A DNA stretch of 64,000 nt from Nemophila menziesii (Eukaryota; Streptophyta; Magnoliopsida; Boraginales; Hydrophyllaceae). This document shows, piece by piece, positions 1-10,745 of this stretch. Position numbers and translations under genes: made by a program. The notes beneath the pieces were generated by a model that did no database searches, was not told the DNA's origin, and saw only the letters and a program-made list of their open reading frames with translations. Position 1 is the first letter of the stretch; each line of letters opens with the position of its first letter. The stretch is from the NCBI GenBank assembly GCA_029959085.1, contig JARWIR010000002.1, positions 63,914,154 to 63,978,153 on the forward strand. The letters run 5' to 3'.

Positions 1-758
1 AAGGAACCAAGCATAATACCTATGCTCACACTACTCTCTTAATCTATTACAAGAACTAAGAGGAAAGGGAAGAAGTGTTTAGGGGTGCTTATAAAAGCCT
101 TGTAACTAAACTCCTAATAGAGTGGATATGAACTAAGTAGCTTCACAATGAATATGACTTGAATGCTCCTTTGAAACCTCCTTGAATGATAATATTAATT
201 GCTCTTAAGATTGGTAGATGGAAGGCTTGAGTTGTGTCTTGAATGAACTCCATTTTATAGCTGAAAATATGGTCCAACGGTCATAAGGCACCTCTCTAAC
301 GGGTCTATTTTATCTCCAACGGATATAAGCTTTGTCCTCTTGTAATAGTGCAGAAAACCCTCTTGTGCGGTGTACCGCGGATATGGTCCGGTGCACCGCG
401 AAAACATTCGTCCAGATTTCAAGCTTACTGACGGACTACTCGATGTACCGCGCCCCTGGTCCGTGCATCGGTCCGGTGTACCGCTCCTTTGATCCGGTGT
501 ACCGTGCAATTTTACTAGCTTACTGACGGGCGATCCTGTGCACCGCTCCTCTGGTCCGTGACTCTGCGGTGTACCGCAAGATTGGTCTGGTGTAGCGCGG
601 AGCTGTTCATTTGAATATAAGCTAAAGTTCAAGGATAAAAACACAACTAATCTAATGAGGGGTTTTGGAAAACATTTAAAGAGATACCAAAATGAATTTT
701 AGTTTAAAAGATGATTTGTCGAATATTAAAACGGGAATAAAACAAGGTGAGGCTAACA
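1..758 (-). mobile_element. Ty1/copia-like LTR fragment (cut by window start)
   Basis: Read on the minus strand this matches the solo LTR at 16750-18125, starting with TGTTAGCC at position 758 and running off the window at 1. Shared features are a direct-repeat-like block of GGTGTACCGC words, a TATA-like stretch and a region rich in short AT-rich runs. It interrupts the 3' UTR of element B: the B sequence resumes at 759 exactly where the equivalent UTR of element E3 continues (around 29940). Superfamily assignment to copia rests on LTR layout as remembered for Sirevirus/Angela-type elements; no internal coding part is visible, so this is moderate confidence. Whether it is a solo LTR or the edge of a whole element cannot be seen. 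Confidence 0.65.
344..600. repeat. GC-rich short-palindrome cluster inside the LTR
   Basis: A GC-rich island in an AT-rich LTR, built from repeats of GGTGTACCGC / GCGGTGTACCG and GGTCCG words, about eight copies, many of them near-palindromic. The homologous cluster in the other copy of this LTR is at 17045-17195. Confidence 0.7.
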
Positions 759-1345
759 TATGGTCATGCCTAACAATCTAAAGGGAAATTGGCTTATAAT
801 GTGGCGACAAAAGAAAGGCTTAAAGGCTAAAAATTTGTCTAAGAAGGATAAAATTAATTCAGGGATAGACAGCCAAAAAGGTTTCAAAGGGCTAACAAAG
901 AACTGCCTCTATCATCTTCCTATTTACACAACTTGTCTCTAGTTCATACCTAAGTGGGTTCTCTACTCATTTAGATCTCACGTTCTACACACCACCTATT
1001 ATCCTTAAGCACAAGTTTACTTCTTTTGCATTGTTCATTAATTTTTCCTATCAATTACTTCATATTTGCATGCAATCAAAGTTCAACTTCATACTAACTC
1101 CTAAATTCAACTATTTTATATCATTAATTCATAAAAAGCATGCTTGATGGGGGCATTTAAAATTCTCTACAGTCATCGCAACCCTAAGATTAATTTTATT
1201 GAAAGCATGTAAAACACAAAAAATTGGGATGAGGCGACGAACCCCACCCCAAACTCAAAAGTGAGTCGTGTCCCCACGACTCGAAAAAGACTCAATAAAG
1301 CAATAAAATTAAACTAAAAACTACCTATCTAGTGCCTACCATCAA
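759..1345 (-). other. 3' UTR of element B, non-coding
   Basis: Homologous to the post-ORF3 regions of E3 (29347-29940) and D (15791-16350), but in reverse. It holds the conserved hairpin at 1263-1282 and, next to it, a purine-rich TTTGGGGT-type motif (minus strand). I see no gene. The open frame at 760-942 is a by-product of this UTR. Confidence 0.75.
1263..1282 (-). other. Conserved GGGA-loop hairpin downstream of ORF3
   Basis: Perfect 8-bp inverted repeat around a 4-nt centre (minus strand GAGTCGTG-GGGA-CACGACTC). It lies 63 nt after the ORF3 stop. The loop fits the GNRA tetraloop pattern. Equivalent hairpins are at 15821, 29409 (decayed), 45354 and 55086. Confidence 0.75.
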
Positions 1346-1801
1346 TTAAGAAGAAGAATAAGAACGGGGTACCTGGCCATGAAGATCCATCGTGTCCTCC
1401 TCCGAAGGGGGAGAATAATTATCAATATCCATGAACAAAGTTACCTCTTCCAATGTTGACTTAATCTGTGTAATTTCCTTCCAAAGTGCTCCGATGTCTA
1501 ATCGTAAAAGTTCGAATTCTTGTTGCAAATTGTGAGCCCATGGAGGAATACCAGAATTAGTTTGAGAAGAAGAAGAACCTTGAACTTGAAACTGTAGCTT
1601 GTCTGTAGGCTTTGATGATACCCTCATCCTTGCTGTTAATTTCCCGTGTTGTGGTGGTGCAGGTGCCTTTTCTTCTTGTATTTCTTCAGTAGGCTCATCA
1701 AGATTGATGGCCTTTTCAAGTGTAGAACCAGTCAAATTCTTGTTCTTCCCTAGGATACAACACTTCCTCTTATAATCCAAAGCATCTGTTCTGTTTGTCA
1801 T
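1346..1801 (-). CDS. Short form of the Athila third ORF (151 aa)
   Basis: The start MTNRT matches the N-terminus of the third ORF in E3, E5, E6, E7 and fragment C, and sits in the same place, after the palindromic spacer and just before the GGGA hairpin. The N-terminal ~55 residues align loosely with the longer versions. The C-terminal ~70 residues look like a coiled coil (LQQEFELLRLDIGALWKEI, then ITQIKSTLEEV). The ~250-residue central domain of the 400-440 aa versions is missing, yet the frame is open. It is either an in-frame deletion or a natural short form. Function is unknown; the long form is often labelled env-like in the Athila literature, but no membrane segment is seen here. Confidence 0.6.
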   Translation of the reverse strand: MTNRTDALDYKRKCCILGKNKNLTGSTLEKAINLDEPTEEIQEEKAPAPPQHGKLTARMRVSSKPTDKLQFQVQGSSSSQTNSGIPPWAHNLQQEFELLRLDIGALWKEITQIKSTLEEVTLFMDIDNYSPPSEEDTMDLHGQVPRSYSSS

Positions 1802-2164
1802 GGTTGAATTGACCCCAAACTCAAGTTATACCAAGAATAGAATAAAGTTAAGAAAACTTGGTATAGCTTGAGTTTCTTGCTTGGATTAGATGAAGGAAGT
1901 TGTTTTCTTGATGAATCTTGGAAGAGCTCTTGAAAGCTTGATGATCTTGATTGTGTTTAATGGTTTTTTGTGATGAATTTGATGAAGAGGTTATGTTTAT
2001 GGAGGATGGAGGAGAGATTTGATGATGTTAATGTGTTTGTTGTGGAGGTTTAATCAAGCTTCAAGGTGTTTTTATAGGGTTGGGAGCTGGAAAATTCGTT
2101 TGGAAGAGGCTAGGGTTTATCTCTTTAAGGTTAGAAGTTGATTGGGCTTTGAACTCTTCACAAA

Positions 2165-2520
2165 CCGCCTGGCGCGGTGCATGGGGTATACCGCGGGGTA
2201 CACCGCAGCACTGCTGGTGTGATATTTCTCGCCTCTGCCTTGTACCCGTGCTAGCACCCCGTGGCACGCGTTTTTGCCCTGCGGTGTAGGGGTGCGGTGC
2301 ATGGGGTAGTCCGCACGTGCTCCGTGAAAAAACCCGCGGTACATACCCCGTGGCACGCGTTTTGGGCGTGCGGTATAGGGCGCGGTGCACCGCGGCTATC
2401 AGCTTCTTTTTTTTTTTTCTCGCTTCTGGATCAGACCCGTGGTGCGCGACCCGTGGTACGGGTTTTTGGGACGCGGTATATCCCTGCGGTATAGGGGGTA
2501 CACCGCGGGGTAGTCCGCGC
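2165..2520. repeat. GC-rich palindromic word array in the B spacer
   Basis: About a dozen imperfect copies of GCGGTRYACCGC-type words, mixed with CCGTGGCACGCG / CCGTGGTACGGG words. GC content is far above the flanks. The same kind of array occupies the same site in E6 (43377-43640) and E7 (56828-57205). Confidence 0.75.
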
Positions 2521-2705
2521 AAGCCTTGAATTCTTCAAAAAATTTCTCCTAGCACCCCAAACTCGATTCCTGCATCATTAACACAATACCCTTCTCATTT
2601 CTTAAAAGTAGACACTAAAACTCGACACTAACTTAGAAGTATACACTACGAATTGAAAAACTGAAAGCAATAAACTAATATACATTGAAAATGGCTTTTT
2701 TTTAA

Positions 2706-2722
2706 CGTCGTTAAGCTCGACG
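2706..2722 (-). other. Conserved post-pol stem-loop
   Basis: CGTCG-AGCTTAA-CGACG on the minus strand, 14 nt after the end of the protease-tail ORF, preceded by GGTAAC and followed by GTTAAA. Equivalent structures follow pol in E3 (26906), E5 (62091), E6 (43153) and E7 (57408). Confidence 0.7.
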
Positions 2723-2736
2723 GGTTACCTCATGAA

Positions 2737-3900
2737 TCATTTTTTCACATAACCTCCCCAGCAGTGAGTGAGGTTATCAATGTTTGCTACACGGAATTTG
2801 CATCCCTTAGCTTTTCTGATCACCAGTTGATTCGAAATAACCTTTGTGACCATGAACGGTCCTTGCCAAGAACTCTTGGCTTCGCGCGTTTTCGGAGGAG
2901 GATCAGGCTTCTTCAATGCAACCTCTTCGCCTACTCTGAACCCCCTTTTCTTTCTCTCTTTCTTAGGTTCTTTTGGAACCTTCACGTTACGCCCTTTTTC
3001 TTTCTTCTTTGCATGGTCAAGGTGTGGATTTTCCTTAGGATATGGAGGATTTTTATAAGGTGGTTTCTTTTTTAGCTCTCTTTCCTCCATTCTTAAGGTT
3101 TCCACAACCTTAGTTGGTTCCTGTTCAATCACATTAATCCGGAAGCAATCCTCCTTGGGATCCGGAAACTTCATTGGCTTAAACACGTTAAATTTCACCT
3201 CCTCGTCTTGGATACGCATAATCATTTCACCGTTCTCTACATCAATCAAAGTACGCCCCGTGGCTAGGAATGGTCTTCCCAAGATAATGGGGACATTCCT
3301 ATCCGCGTCGTAATCAAGTATAACAAAATCAACAGGGAAGATTAACGTACCAGCCTTGACGAGGACATCTTCTAGTCTTCCCTCTGGATGTACGAGGGAT
3401 CTGTCAGCCATTTGCAAAACCATAGAGGTGGGTTTTGCGTTTCCTATCTTCAACTTTTCAAACACGGATTTGGGCATGAGATTAATACTTGCTCCCAAAT
3501 CACACAGAGCTTTCCCTTGCCACTTAGCACCAATGGAAATCGGGATGGTAAAACTTCCAGGATCAAGTAATTTGGGTGGCAACTTACTTTGGCAGATGGC
3601 ACTACACTCTTCTGGCAAACCCACCATTTCATTCTCAAGATACTGACGCTTGCTGGTGATAGCTCTTTTCAATAATTTCATGTATTTCGGTACACCTTTG
3701 ATAGCTTCTAAGAAAGGTATATTAATGTTAAGCTTACCCACCATGGTCATGAATCTCTGATATTCCGCAGTATCTCCTTTCTTCTGAACTCTTGAAGGGA
3801 ATGGTGGAGGAGGACGGACTTCTATAGCATCTTTCTTTTTCGGATTTTCCGGAGTCTTCTCCACTTCAATTATTTCAGGTTCATCTTTTTTCTCTTCCAC
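2737..3900 (-). CDS. Retropepsin fused to integrase C-terminal-like (GPY/F) tail, element B
   Basis: Open for 387 codons. The first ~90 residues are an acidic/basic linker and the conserved pre-protease stretch (SRVQKKGD, then IPFLEAI). An aspartic protease follows, with catalytic DLGAS in ALCDLGASINLMPKSV and the flap/strand motif PIILGRPFLATG. Then comes a Lys/Arg/Pro-rich linker and a C-terminal module with FRVGEEVALKK and SWQGPFMVTKV, ending LTHCWGGYVKK. The tail motifs match the C-terminal domain of the E3 integrase ([21 protein letters not shown]). RT, RNase H and the integrase HHCC and DDE core are absent with no leftover. Gag lies upstream in the same transcript sense but is broken, so this reads as the distal part of a gag-PR-tail polyprotein. 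The start is not a certain initiation site. Confidence 0.8.
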   Translation of the reverse strand: MEEKKDEPEIIEVEKTPENPKKKDAIEVRPPPPFPSRVQKKGDTAEYQRFMTMVGKLNINIPFLEAIKGVPKYMKLLKRAITSKRQYLENEMVGLPEECSAICQSKLPPKLLDPGSFTIPISIGAKWQGKALCDLGASINLMPKSVFEKLKIGNAKPTSMVLQMADRSLVHPEGRLEDVLVKAGTLIFPVDFVILDYDADRNVPIILGRPFLATGRTLIDVENGEMIMRIQDEEVKFNVFKPMKFPDPKEDCFRINVIEQEPTKVVETLRMEERELKKKPPYKNPPYPKENPHLDHAKKKEKGRNVKVPKEPKKERKKRGFRVGEEVALKKPDPPPKTREAKSSWQGPFMVTKVISNQLVIRKAKGCKFRVANIDNLTHCWGGYVKK

Positions 3901-4067
3901 CTCTTTTACCGGTTTCTCTTCGCTTTCACAGTTGTTTCTTTTTCTTTCATAACGGGAAACGGTGGGGGTGGAAGATTCTTACCACTTCTAAGGGAGATCG
4001 CGTTACATTCTTCATATGGTTTAGGTTCTTCAGTATCACTCGGTAGTTGTCCTTGTTGACGTTGATT

Positions 4068-5460
4068 TTATTGCTTATTAATCTGGGCTATCTGAGTTTC
4101 CATCAATTTAAGTGTTGTGGCCGTAGATTGTTGAATGGTGATTAGTGTTGTCAAGGTTTGCTGCACATCTAAAGCACCTTCTTGAGGTTGAGCAGGTAGA
4201 GCTTTCTGGTTCATGGTGTCGGCATAAGCATCTTGAGGAGGTTGTCTCTGATTTCCGTAAGCTTGTCCACCTTGGTAGTTGTTCTGAGGTCTTGGCTGAT
4301 AGTTGTTGCCTTGGGGACGCGGTTGATATGCATGTTGTGGATTAACGGCCCCATTTGGATTTGAATATTGGAAACCCAGATGGTTTCTATTCGGTTGATA
4401 GCCTTGACCATTTGAGTTATAATTTCCTCGGTTGGACACAAACATTACGGATTCTGTATTGTGTTGACAGGTCTCCCAATCATGATCTTCTGTACCGCAA
4501 TTAGAACATCCATAAATTCTTGTGTAACATTTACATCTGCTCTTCTACTTGCAACACTCTTTGTAACGGCTATAGTAAGTTGTTTCAGTTGTTGCTCGAG
4601 TTTGCTTTCCATGGCGGTGACTTTTTCTTCAATTGACGCAGTATTCCACCTCGAACAGGTGTTCTTACAGTGTTCCAACCAAGTTCATTTGTTACAGTTC
4701 TATTCAAAATAATCTTCGCATGAACTGGTTGTACCTGTAGGAATCCACCACCACAAAGCAAGTCTAGATCCTTTCTTGAAGAGCCATCAAGTCCTCGGTA
4801 AAATATCTTCATTTGTTGAACTTCTGTGAGGCCATGATCAGGGACTCTTCGTAAGCAAATCTGAAATCTCTTCCAACTTCTACCCAAAGTCTCGTCTTGA
4901 TCTTGTTTGAATGAGGTTAGTTCAACTTGTGCATCTAATCTCATATTCGTTGGGTAGTATCTATCGAAGAACGCGGTTTGTAATGCGTCCCATGTTGTAA
5001 TTGCTCCGGGTTCTTGAGAATCATGCCACTCACTTGCTCCATCAATAACGAAGTATCTAAAATGAGCAAAATACATTTGCTCTTTAGTTACTCCTTGCGT
5101 AACATAAGAATCGCAAATTTGCATGAACTTCTGTACAGCACGGATTGGATCTTCGGTAGGTGCTCCTCGGAAATTGCCATAACTTTGAAATTGAGAAAGC
5201 ATACCAGGATCGGGTCTGAATCTCTCGACATTAATATCTGCAGGGCCAATTTCGAGGGCAGGAGCTCGAAACGGAGCTTCTTCAGGGCCATTGACGAACC
5301 ACGGATCATTGTTTCGAGGAGCAGCTGGGTTGAGTTGACCAGCCATTGTTTCTCTTGCTAATTGCTCCTCTAACTCTTTTGCTTTAGCGTTTCTCTTTCT
5401 TCTGTTTGCTTCACGAACTAGGCTTTAGGGATTTGCAAGAATCACGATATCTTCAAGCAT
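4068..5460 (-). pseudogene. gag of element B, broken
   Basis: Minus-strand reading starts at the ATG at 5458-5460 by alignment with E3 gag. A stop follows a few codons later (around 5427); the frame is then open from 5346 to about 4680, where it shifts, shifts again near 4445, and meets a stop at 4068. The capsid-like Retrotrans_gag core is clear (FMQICDSYVTQGV, SEWHDSQEPGAITTW, FFDRYYPTNMRL). A CX2CX4HX4C zinc knuckle (CSNCGTEDHDWETC) lies near 4480, followed by a Gln/Asn/Pro-rich region. The family's role is coat protein of virus-like particles and RNA binding. Breaks make this copy non-functional as one protein. Confidence 0.85.
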
Positions 5461-5575
5461 AAACCAAAACCTATAAACCTGAGAAAGAAAGACAACCCAA
5501 AGCGTAAAACTGAAAAATAAAACTAAACTAACAATTAAACTACTAAAATATTAACACCGGGGTCACACGCTACCG

Positions 5576-5593
5576 TCCCCGGCAGCGGCGCCA
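5576..5593 (-). other. Primer binding site, tRNA-Asp type (element B)
   Basis: Minus-strand TGGCGCCGCTGCCGGGGA, 6 nt inside the 5' LTR end. It is complementary to the 3' end of plant tRNA-Asp with one difference from the usual Athila site, as in E3, E5, E6 and E7. Confidence 0.85.
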
Positions 5594-5599
5594 AAAACT

Positions 5600-7364
5600 T
5601 GGTGGGTCCTGGTGTGTTATTAAATTAATGCGAAAGTAAAGGAACCACAATCACCGCAAGTGTACGGTTGTCCAAGTAATATTCGATAAATCGAGTTCGT
5701 TCGCAGGGACGGATTAGGCACAACTCAGGTATTAATCGAAGAGTAAGAATAATTGCTTAACAAGAAAAATAAAATAAAGATTTTTGTTTGGTTTTATAAA
5801 TTAAGATGCAAGAAAATAAATTACGGAATTAAAAGAAAGCAAATAAAAGAGACTTGAAACTTCAGATGAGAAAGAGTACTTGATCCTCGCAAGGGTTTCA
5901 CCTAACCTATCTAATTCATGCTTCTGTTTAAGGGCTAAACTGGTATTATTATGCTAGTCGGGACTCTAGTATCTCCTAGCCCCCGTCAGGGTGGACCTAA
6001 GAGCTATCCTACGGTATTACAAACCCCGTCAGGGTGAATATAAGCTACTTTCAGATGAATAATAATTTACCTCATTGGCTGCATGGTTAGTTAAGCCTGT
6101 CAAGGTCAATAACGGATACTATGCGTCTATTATCTAAGTCTGTAATTAAACCCCCTGTCAAGGTGATCCATACGCCACTATATGGAATAGCCTAATTACT
6201 ATGAGTTAAGTTTGATTCATGACTTCAAAATTAGTAATTAAAATAAAATAATAGTCAACACAAAATACCTAGTCTAATTTAAACTATTAAATCCCAAATT
6301 CAGAAAACATAAATTAAACAGAATTCAGTTCAACCCATATAGCGATTCTCAAGTACTAAAGAAATTAGTTCATAACAGAATGGAAATCTGACACTAAAAT
6401 GAAGGAATTCATGTTCAAAATACAAAAGATAATAAAGAACCTAAAGGTTAAGATGACTGATGATGGAAGAACAGGACTCCTCCAGCACTAGCTTCTCTTT
6501 GCCTTCTTGCTCTGACTTGAAAACCTTAAGCCTCTTCTGTAATTCTCTGAAGTGTGTGAAAGTAGGAGGTTAAAGGGTGTATTTATAGGTGTTGGAGGAA
6601 CCTAGGTCGAATTCTGCTTGGAGTGGAAGACAAGTCAAAGACTCTCAAATTCGTAGCTCTAAATTCTAGGAAAGGTAAGATTTGCTGCTGATTTGATTTG
6701 GTCATATCTTTTTCAATACTTATCCGTTTGAGAAGTTCCAATATATGAAACCACTTGTCTTGGAAATCTCTTTCTATTGGTGCAGACCACTCGTCCAGAA
6801 CCCAAGCCAATCTTTTATTATGATTTAATCTCTAAAACGAGGCTGGATTTTCAGATTTCAAAAGGCAGCTTTATCTTTTCCTCCTTTGAATAAATCTTTC
6901 CTAAATCTTCTTATTTCCATGTAAATCTTCTTTCCTTTAATATTTATCTTGACTTGATCTCTAAGTAATTACCATTTATCTTTTAAAGCTTCACATTAAA
7001 TAAATAATTAAACCGCATATGCTTTAAAAAGAATAAATCAATAAATCAAGAAATCGAAATAGGAAAGTACTCTAAAAATAGAAACTCGACTAAAAATCAC
7101 TTCCTAACACTCTAAAATACACCAAGACTTTATTCACACTTTTTCTCCTTGGATTGGTCTTTCATGAGATTCAAGAACCAATTAACTTTGCATTAAAAAT
7201 AGTCAAATTTACGCACAAAAGCTTAGATTCTGCAAATAGTTAATTTCCAAGGGGAGAAAGTGTAATATGATCAATTAAGCCTAAAATTCTATCAAATAAG
7301 TCATTTATTCACCTAAAAGGATGTCTCCAAGGGGCTAATAATTAGAACAAATCGGGAGACATCA
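5600..7364 (-). mobile_element. 5' LTR of element B (1,765 bp)
   Basis: Minus-strand start TGATGTCTCCC at 7364, end CACCA at 5600 next to the primer site. The first 46 bp are bounded by inverted copies of the terminus (7319-7364). A TATA-like TATAAATA lies at 6580-6587. Several CCTGACGGGG-like words occur at 5980-6180. No partner LTR is in the window. Confidence 0.85.
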
Positions 7365-8712
7365 GGGTGGAAAGAGATGACTAACAGAACCGGTGATTTC
7401 CGAAGAATTGCTCCTAGAAAGAAGACCACCATTGGTGGTACTCAAGAACAAGCTATTGAAATTCCTGATTCGCGTCCTAAACGCAAGATTGAAGAAGTTA
7501 AGGTTGCTCCCAAGAGAAAAGAAATTACAAGTCAGAAGAGAAGATTAATTGATGAACCAGAAAGTGAAGAAGAACATGAAGATGAGATTGAGAAGGAAAT
7601 TGAGGATGAAACAGAACAAGAAGTTCCGGAAGTACCGGTTCAATAGAAACCCCCACGGAAGAAGATGTGGGCCCATAAGCCAAAGAGGGTTTATACTTCT
7701 TGGAATGATCAGGTTCGTGAAAGAATTGAATTTTTGAAGTTTGGTGAGGAGACGGATTTTCCTAAGGGTATTATGAGTAGTGCTCACAAAGAATATGTTG
7801 TGGCTTGTGACAAGTTTGGTTGGAAAGAATTGCGAGAAAGGAGGCTTGAGTTTATTCCTACTTTTTTGCGAGAATTTTATGAAGGTTTAGCGATTTCCCG
7901 TGAGGCAATTGAAATTCGCAAAAAGGTAGTTCCTTTCTCTATTGAACTTATTCGGAAATCTTTGAAGTTACCCAACTTTACTAGGTTATGTCTGTTCCAA
8001 GAATCACTTAATGATCCATCCTTTGATTATGAATCCCTTTGGGGGACCGTGCTTATTAATGGGGCTAGCCCAATTCCTGAAGGAGAAAGGTATCCTGGAC
8101 AGATTTACAGCAGTAATTTGACACCTCGTGCGAAGGTTTGGTCTCGTCTCATAATCCCTACTTTCTTTGGAATTAAACACACATCCGAGTTGAAGAAGGA
8201 ACATATAATTTTTATCAAGTGTGTTATGGAGGAGAAACCAATGAACGTTGCTAAAATTATTTATGACACAATCATGGAATTCGCGAGAGATCCAATGAAA
8301 CAACAAAATCTCAAGTTTCCTTGTACCATCACCACTTTGTGCCTAGACGCAAAAATTCCGCGTAGGAACGCAGATATTGACGGTGTTTCAGTTGGAGTGA
8401 GCATGTCATTGAGTACGATTCATAATATACATGATGAAGCAACACGAGCTACGAAGACTCCTAGAGCACCTCCATCAAAGAAAGCAAGGAGTGTTCCTGA
8501 ATTGGAATAAAAAATTAGGGTGCTGGAAGAGAATCAAGAGAAGATGATTGCTACCTTAGGAAACGTTACAAGAGAGTTGGACCTTATTCGCAATTTAATC
8601 CTTGGCGTGAACACACTTCAAAACGCAGTTTATAATGTTCTCACGCAAGATAAAGGTCCAGAACGCAACACCGGTAACCAGCCACGCGCTGGTTAAGATA
8701 CGTTTTCTAATC
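7365..8712 (+). mobile_element. Fragment C: Athila ORF3 remnant
   Basis: Starts with the leader just before ORF3 (compare 28017-28029) and ends about 17 nt after the ORF3 stop, where copia sequence begins. Left edge is the insertion point of element B; right edge is an abrupt join with copia DNA. Confidence 0.75.
7377..8696 (+). pseudogene. Athila third ORF, two nonsense codons (fragment C)
   Basis: One frame across 440 codons aligns end to end with the intact 438-codon ORF3 of E3, but TAG at 7644-7646 and TAA at 8508-8510 interrupt it. It starts MTNRTGDFRR; has a Lys/Arg-rich N-terminal part, a conserved central domain (RVYTSWNDQVRERIEFLKFG; KVWSRLIIPTFFGIKHTSEL) and a C-terminal coiled-coil-like segment. 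The central domain resembles the Pfam 'putative plant transposon protein' family as I recall it. Product not expected from this copy. Confidence 0.8.
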
Positions 8713-10745
8713 TGTCATACTTGCGACCTTGGGGGTCAGCAGGTTATGTTCATGATCTATCTCATAAATATGGGAAGTTAGGTCCAAGAGGCAAGAAGAG
8801 TATCTTTATTAGATACCCAGATCACTCTAAAGGATATGTGTTTATTGGTGAACATAACGATGTGGGTCTTACTGAAATTGAATCACGAGATGTCACATTC
8901 TTAGAGAATGATTTTCCTAGCAGGGGTGAGGTTGACATAAATTCTATTTTATGTGAATTAAATGAGATTCAGGAAGATGATATGCAAACAAATGTAACAC
9001 CTGATGAGGTAACACATACTCAAGAAATAGAGACAAACACTCCTCTAAATCTTGAGATGGAAGAAACCATTGCATCATCTAGTAATCCTATTTCTCAGGA
9101 TTCTCAACTTAAGAGAAGTGCTAGAGGTTTAGTTCCTCGTCTTCGATTATAAATCGAAGGAGAAGTCTTTATGATAACTCCACAAGACGAAGAAGAACCT
9201 CGATCAGTTAATGAAGCATTCTCATGTCCTGCTAAGAATGAATGGAAAAAAGCAATGGAAGAAGAAATGGAGTCGATGAAGAAAAACCAGGTATGGGAAC
9301 TGGTTAATCTCCCGAAAAGACGTAAGGCGATTGGGAATAAATGGGTTCTCAAAATAAAAAGGAAAACTTGACAATTCCATTGACAGGTATAAAGCTCGCT
9401 TGGTAGCGAAAGGCTCTACTCAATGGGAAGGAATAGTTTTTGAGGAAATTTTTTCTCCTGTTGTTAGATTTACCTCAATACGTCTTATTTTTAGCTATTG
9501 TGGCGCATCTTGATCTGGAGTTTTACCAAATGGATGTTAAAACTACATTTCTAAATGGAGATTTAGAAGAGGTTATTTTCATGGAACAACCCTCGGGTTT
9601 CGTTACAAAAGATCAAGAGAATAAAGTATGTAGATTGTCAAAATCAATATATATGATCTTAAGCAAGCCTCGAGACAGTGGAATTTGAGATTTCATGAAG
9701 TCATTTCATCAATTGGATTTGAGATGATAAGTGAAAATCAATGTATTTATGTTAAATGTTCCAAGAAATTTTGTAATCTTATCTCTATATGTAGATGACA
9801 TCCTATTAGCAGTGGATGATAAAGAGTTTATTCAAGCTAATAAGGAGTAGCTAGCTTCTCAATTTGATATGAAATATATAGGAGAAGTAAATTATATTCT
9901 TGGTGTTAAGATTAGTAGAGATAGGTCTAGAGGACTATTATCTTTGTCTCAAGAACCTTACATCATGAATATAATTGAGCGCTTTAGTATGACTAAGTGT
10001 GATTCCATTGACACTCCTGTAGCAAATGGAATAAACTTAATCTCGACATGTGTCCTAGTACTCCAGAAGAGAAACAGAAAATGTATACAGTGTCATATTC
10101 TAGTTGCTTGGATAGTCTTATATATGTTATGATGTAATTTAGGCCAGACATATGTTATGTGGTAGATTTAGTTAGTCATTTTAATCGAACCTAGGACAAT
10201 AGAATTCGAAAGTTGTGAAAAAGATATTGAGATGTCTAAAAGGCACTGTGGAACATGCCTTATACTTTCGAGGAAATAGATTACACCTAGAAAGATATAT
10301 TACGCTATTTGGGGTAGTGATATATATGGGGGTAAATCTACCTCAGGTGATGTATTCATGTTGAATAATTGCGCAATTTCTTGAAGTATCAAGAAACAAA
10401 CCTGTATAATTTTTGTCCACAATGGAAGTTGAGTTTGTAGCATGCTCAGATGTGGTTCTAGAGGCTGTTTGGTTAAAAATGTTATTTTGAACATTTAGGA
10501 TTCTCAGGAGATAGTGGGAGTCCCGTTATTATACATTGTGATAGCCAAGCTGAAAAGGCTTGTGTGAAAGCTCCTAAGTATCACAGTATGACCAAACACA
10601 TTGATATAAAGTATAACGTTGTTAGAGATATTATTGCACAAAAAGGATGTTGATTTGCAATACATACACACACGCAATATGCTTGTTGATCCATTCACCA
10701 AGGATATCCCAAGGGATATATATATTTATGGATATGTTAAATCTA
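8713..10745 (+). pseudogene. Ty1/copia pol 3' half, decayed
   Basis: Pieces in several frames, in copia order. First is the integrase C-terminal part and its linker to RT (GSAGYVHDLSHKYG, HSKGYVFIG; 8721-9152). RT follows from 9171 (WKKAMEEEMESMKKNQVWEL, NKWVLKIKRK) to the YVDD catalytic box at about 9788-9799, with frameshifts near 9371 and 9690. Then comes GEVNYILGVKISRDRSRGLL (9890-9950) and RNase H ending with PKYHSMTKHIDIKY and DPFTKDI near 10710. The copia domain order (integrase before RT) separates it from the surrounding gypsy elements. The 5' half is missing. Confidence 0.85.

Larger units (their letters stand above)
1802..2736 (-). other. Spacer between protease-tail ORF and ORF3 of B
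   Basis: Non-coding. From the ORF3 side it holds an AT-rich 5' leader, the GC palindrome array (2165-2520), and the conserved stem-loop at 2706-2722. The overlapping small ORFs on both strands at 2061-2530 arise from GC-rich repeat words and are not credible genes. Confidence 0.7.
759..7364 (-). mobile_element. Element B: non-autonomous Athila-type retrotransposon, 3' LTR off-window
   Basis: Minus-strand order is 5' LTR (7364-5600), tRNA-Asp primer site, gag, protease fused to an integrase C-terminal-like tail, palindromic spacer, a short third ORF, and a 3' UTR broken at 758 by a copia-like LTR. No reverse transcriptase, RNase H or integrase catalytic core occurs between protease and tail, and the whole interval is accounted for, so the element could not move without help. 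It landed in fragment C: the C sequence begins at 7365 with GGGTG, the presumed target duplication, whose partner lies left of the window. Gag carries several breaks; the protease-tail ORF and short third ORF are open. Confidence 0.85.

Noticed and set aside
2061..2529. Several ORFs on both strands in the B spacer
   Set aside because: Arise from GC-rich palindromic words that lack stops; composition matches the array, not a protein.
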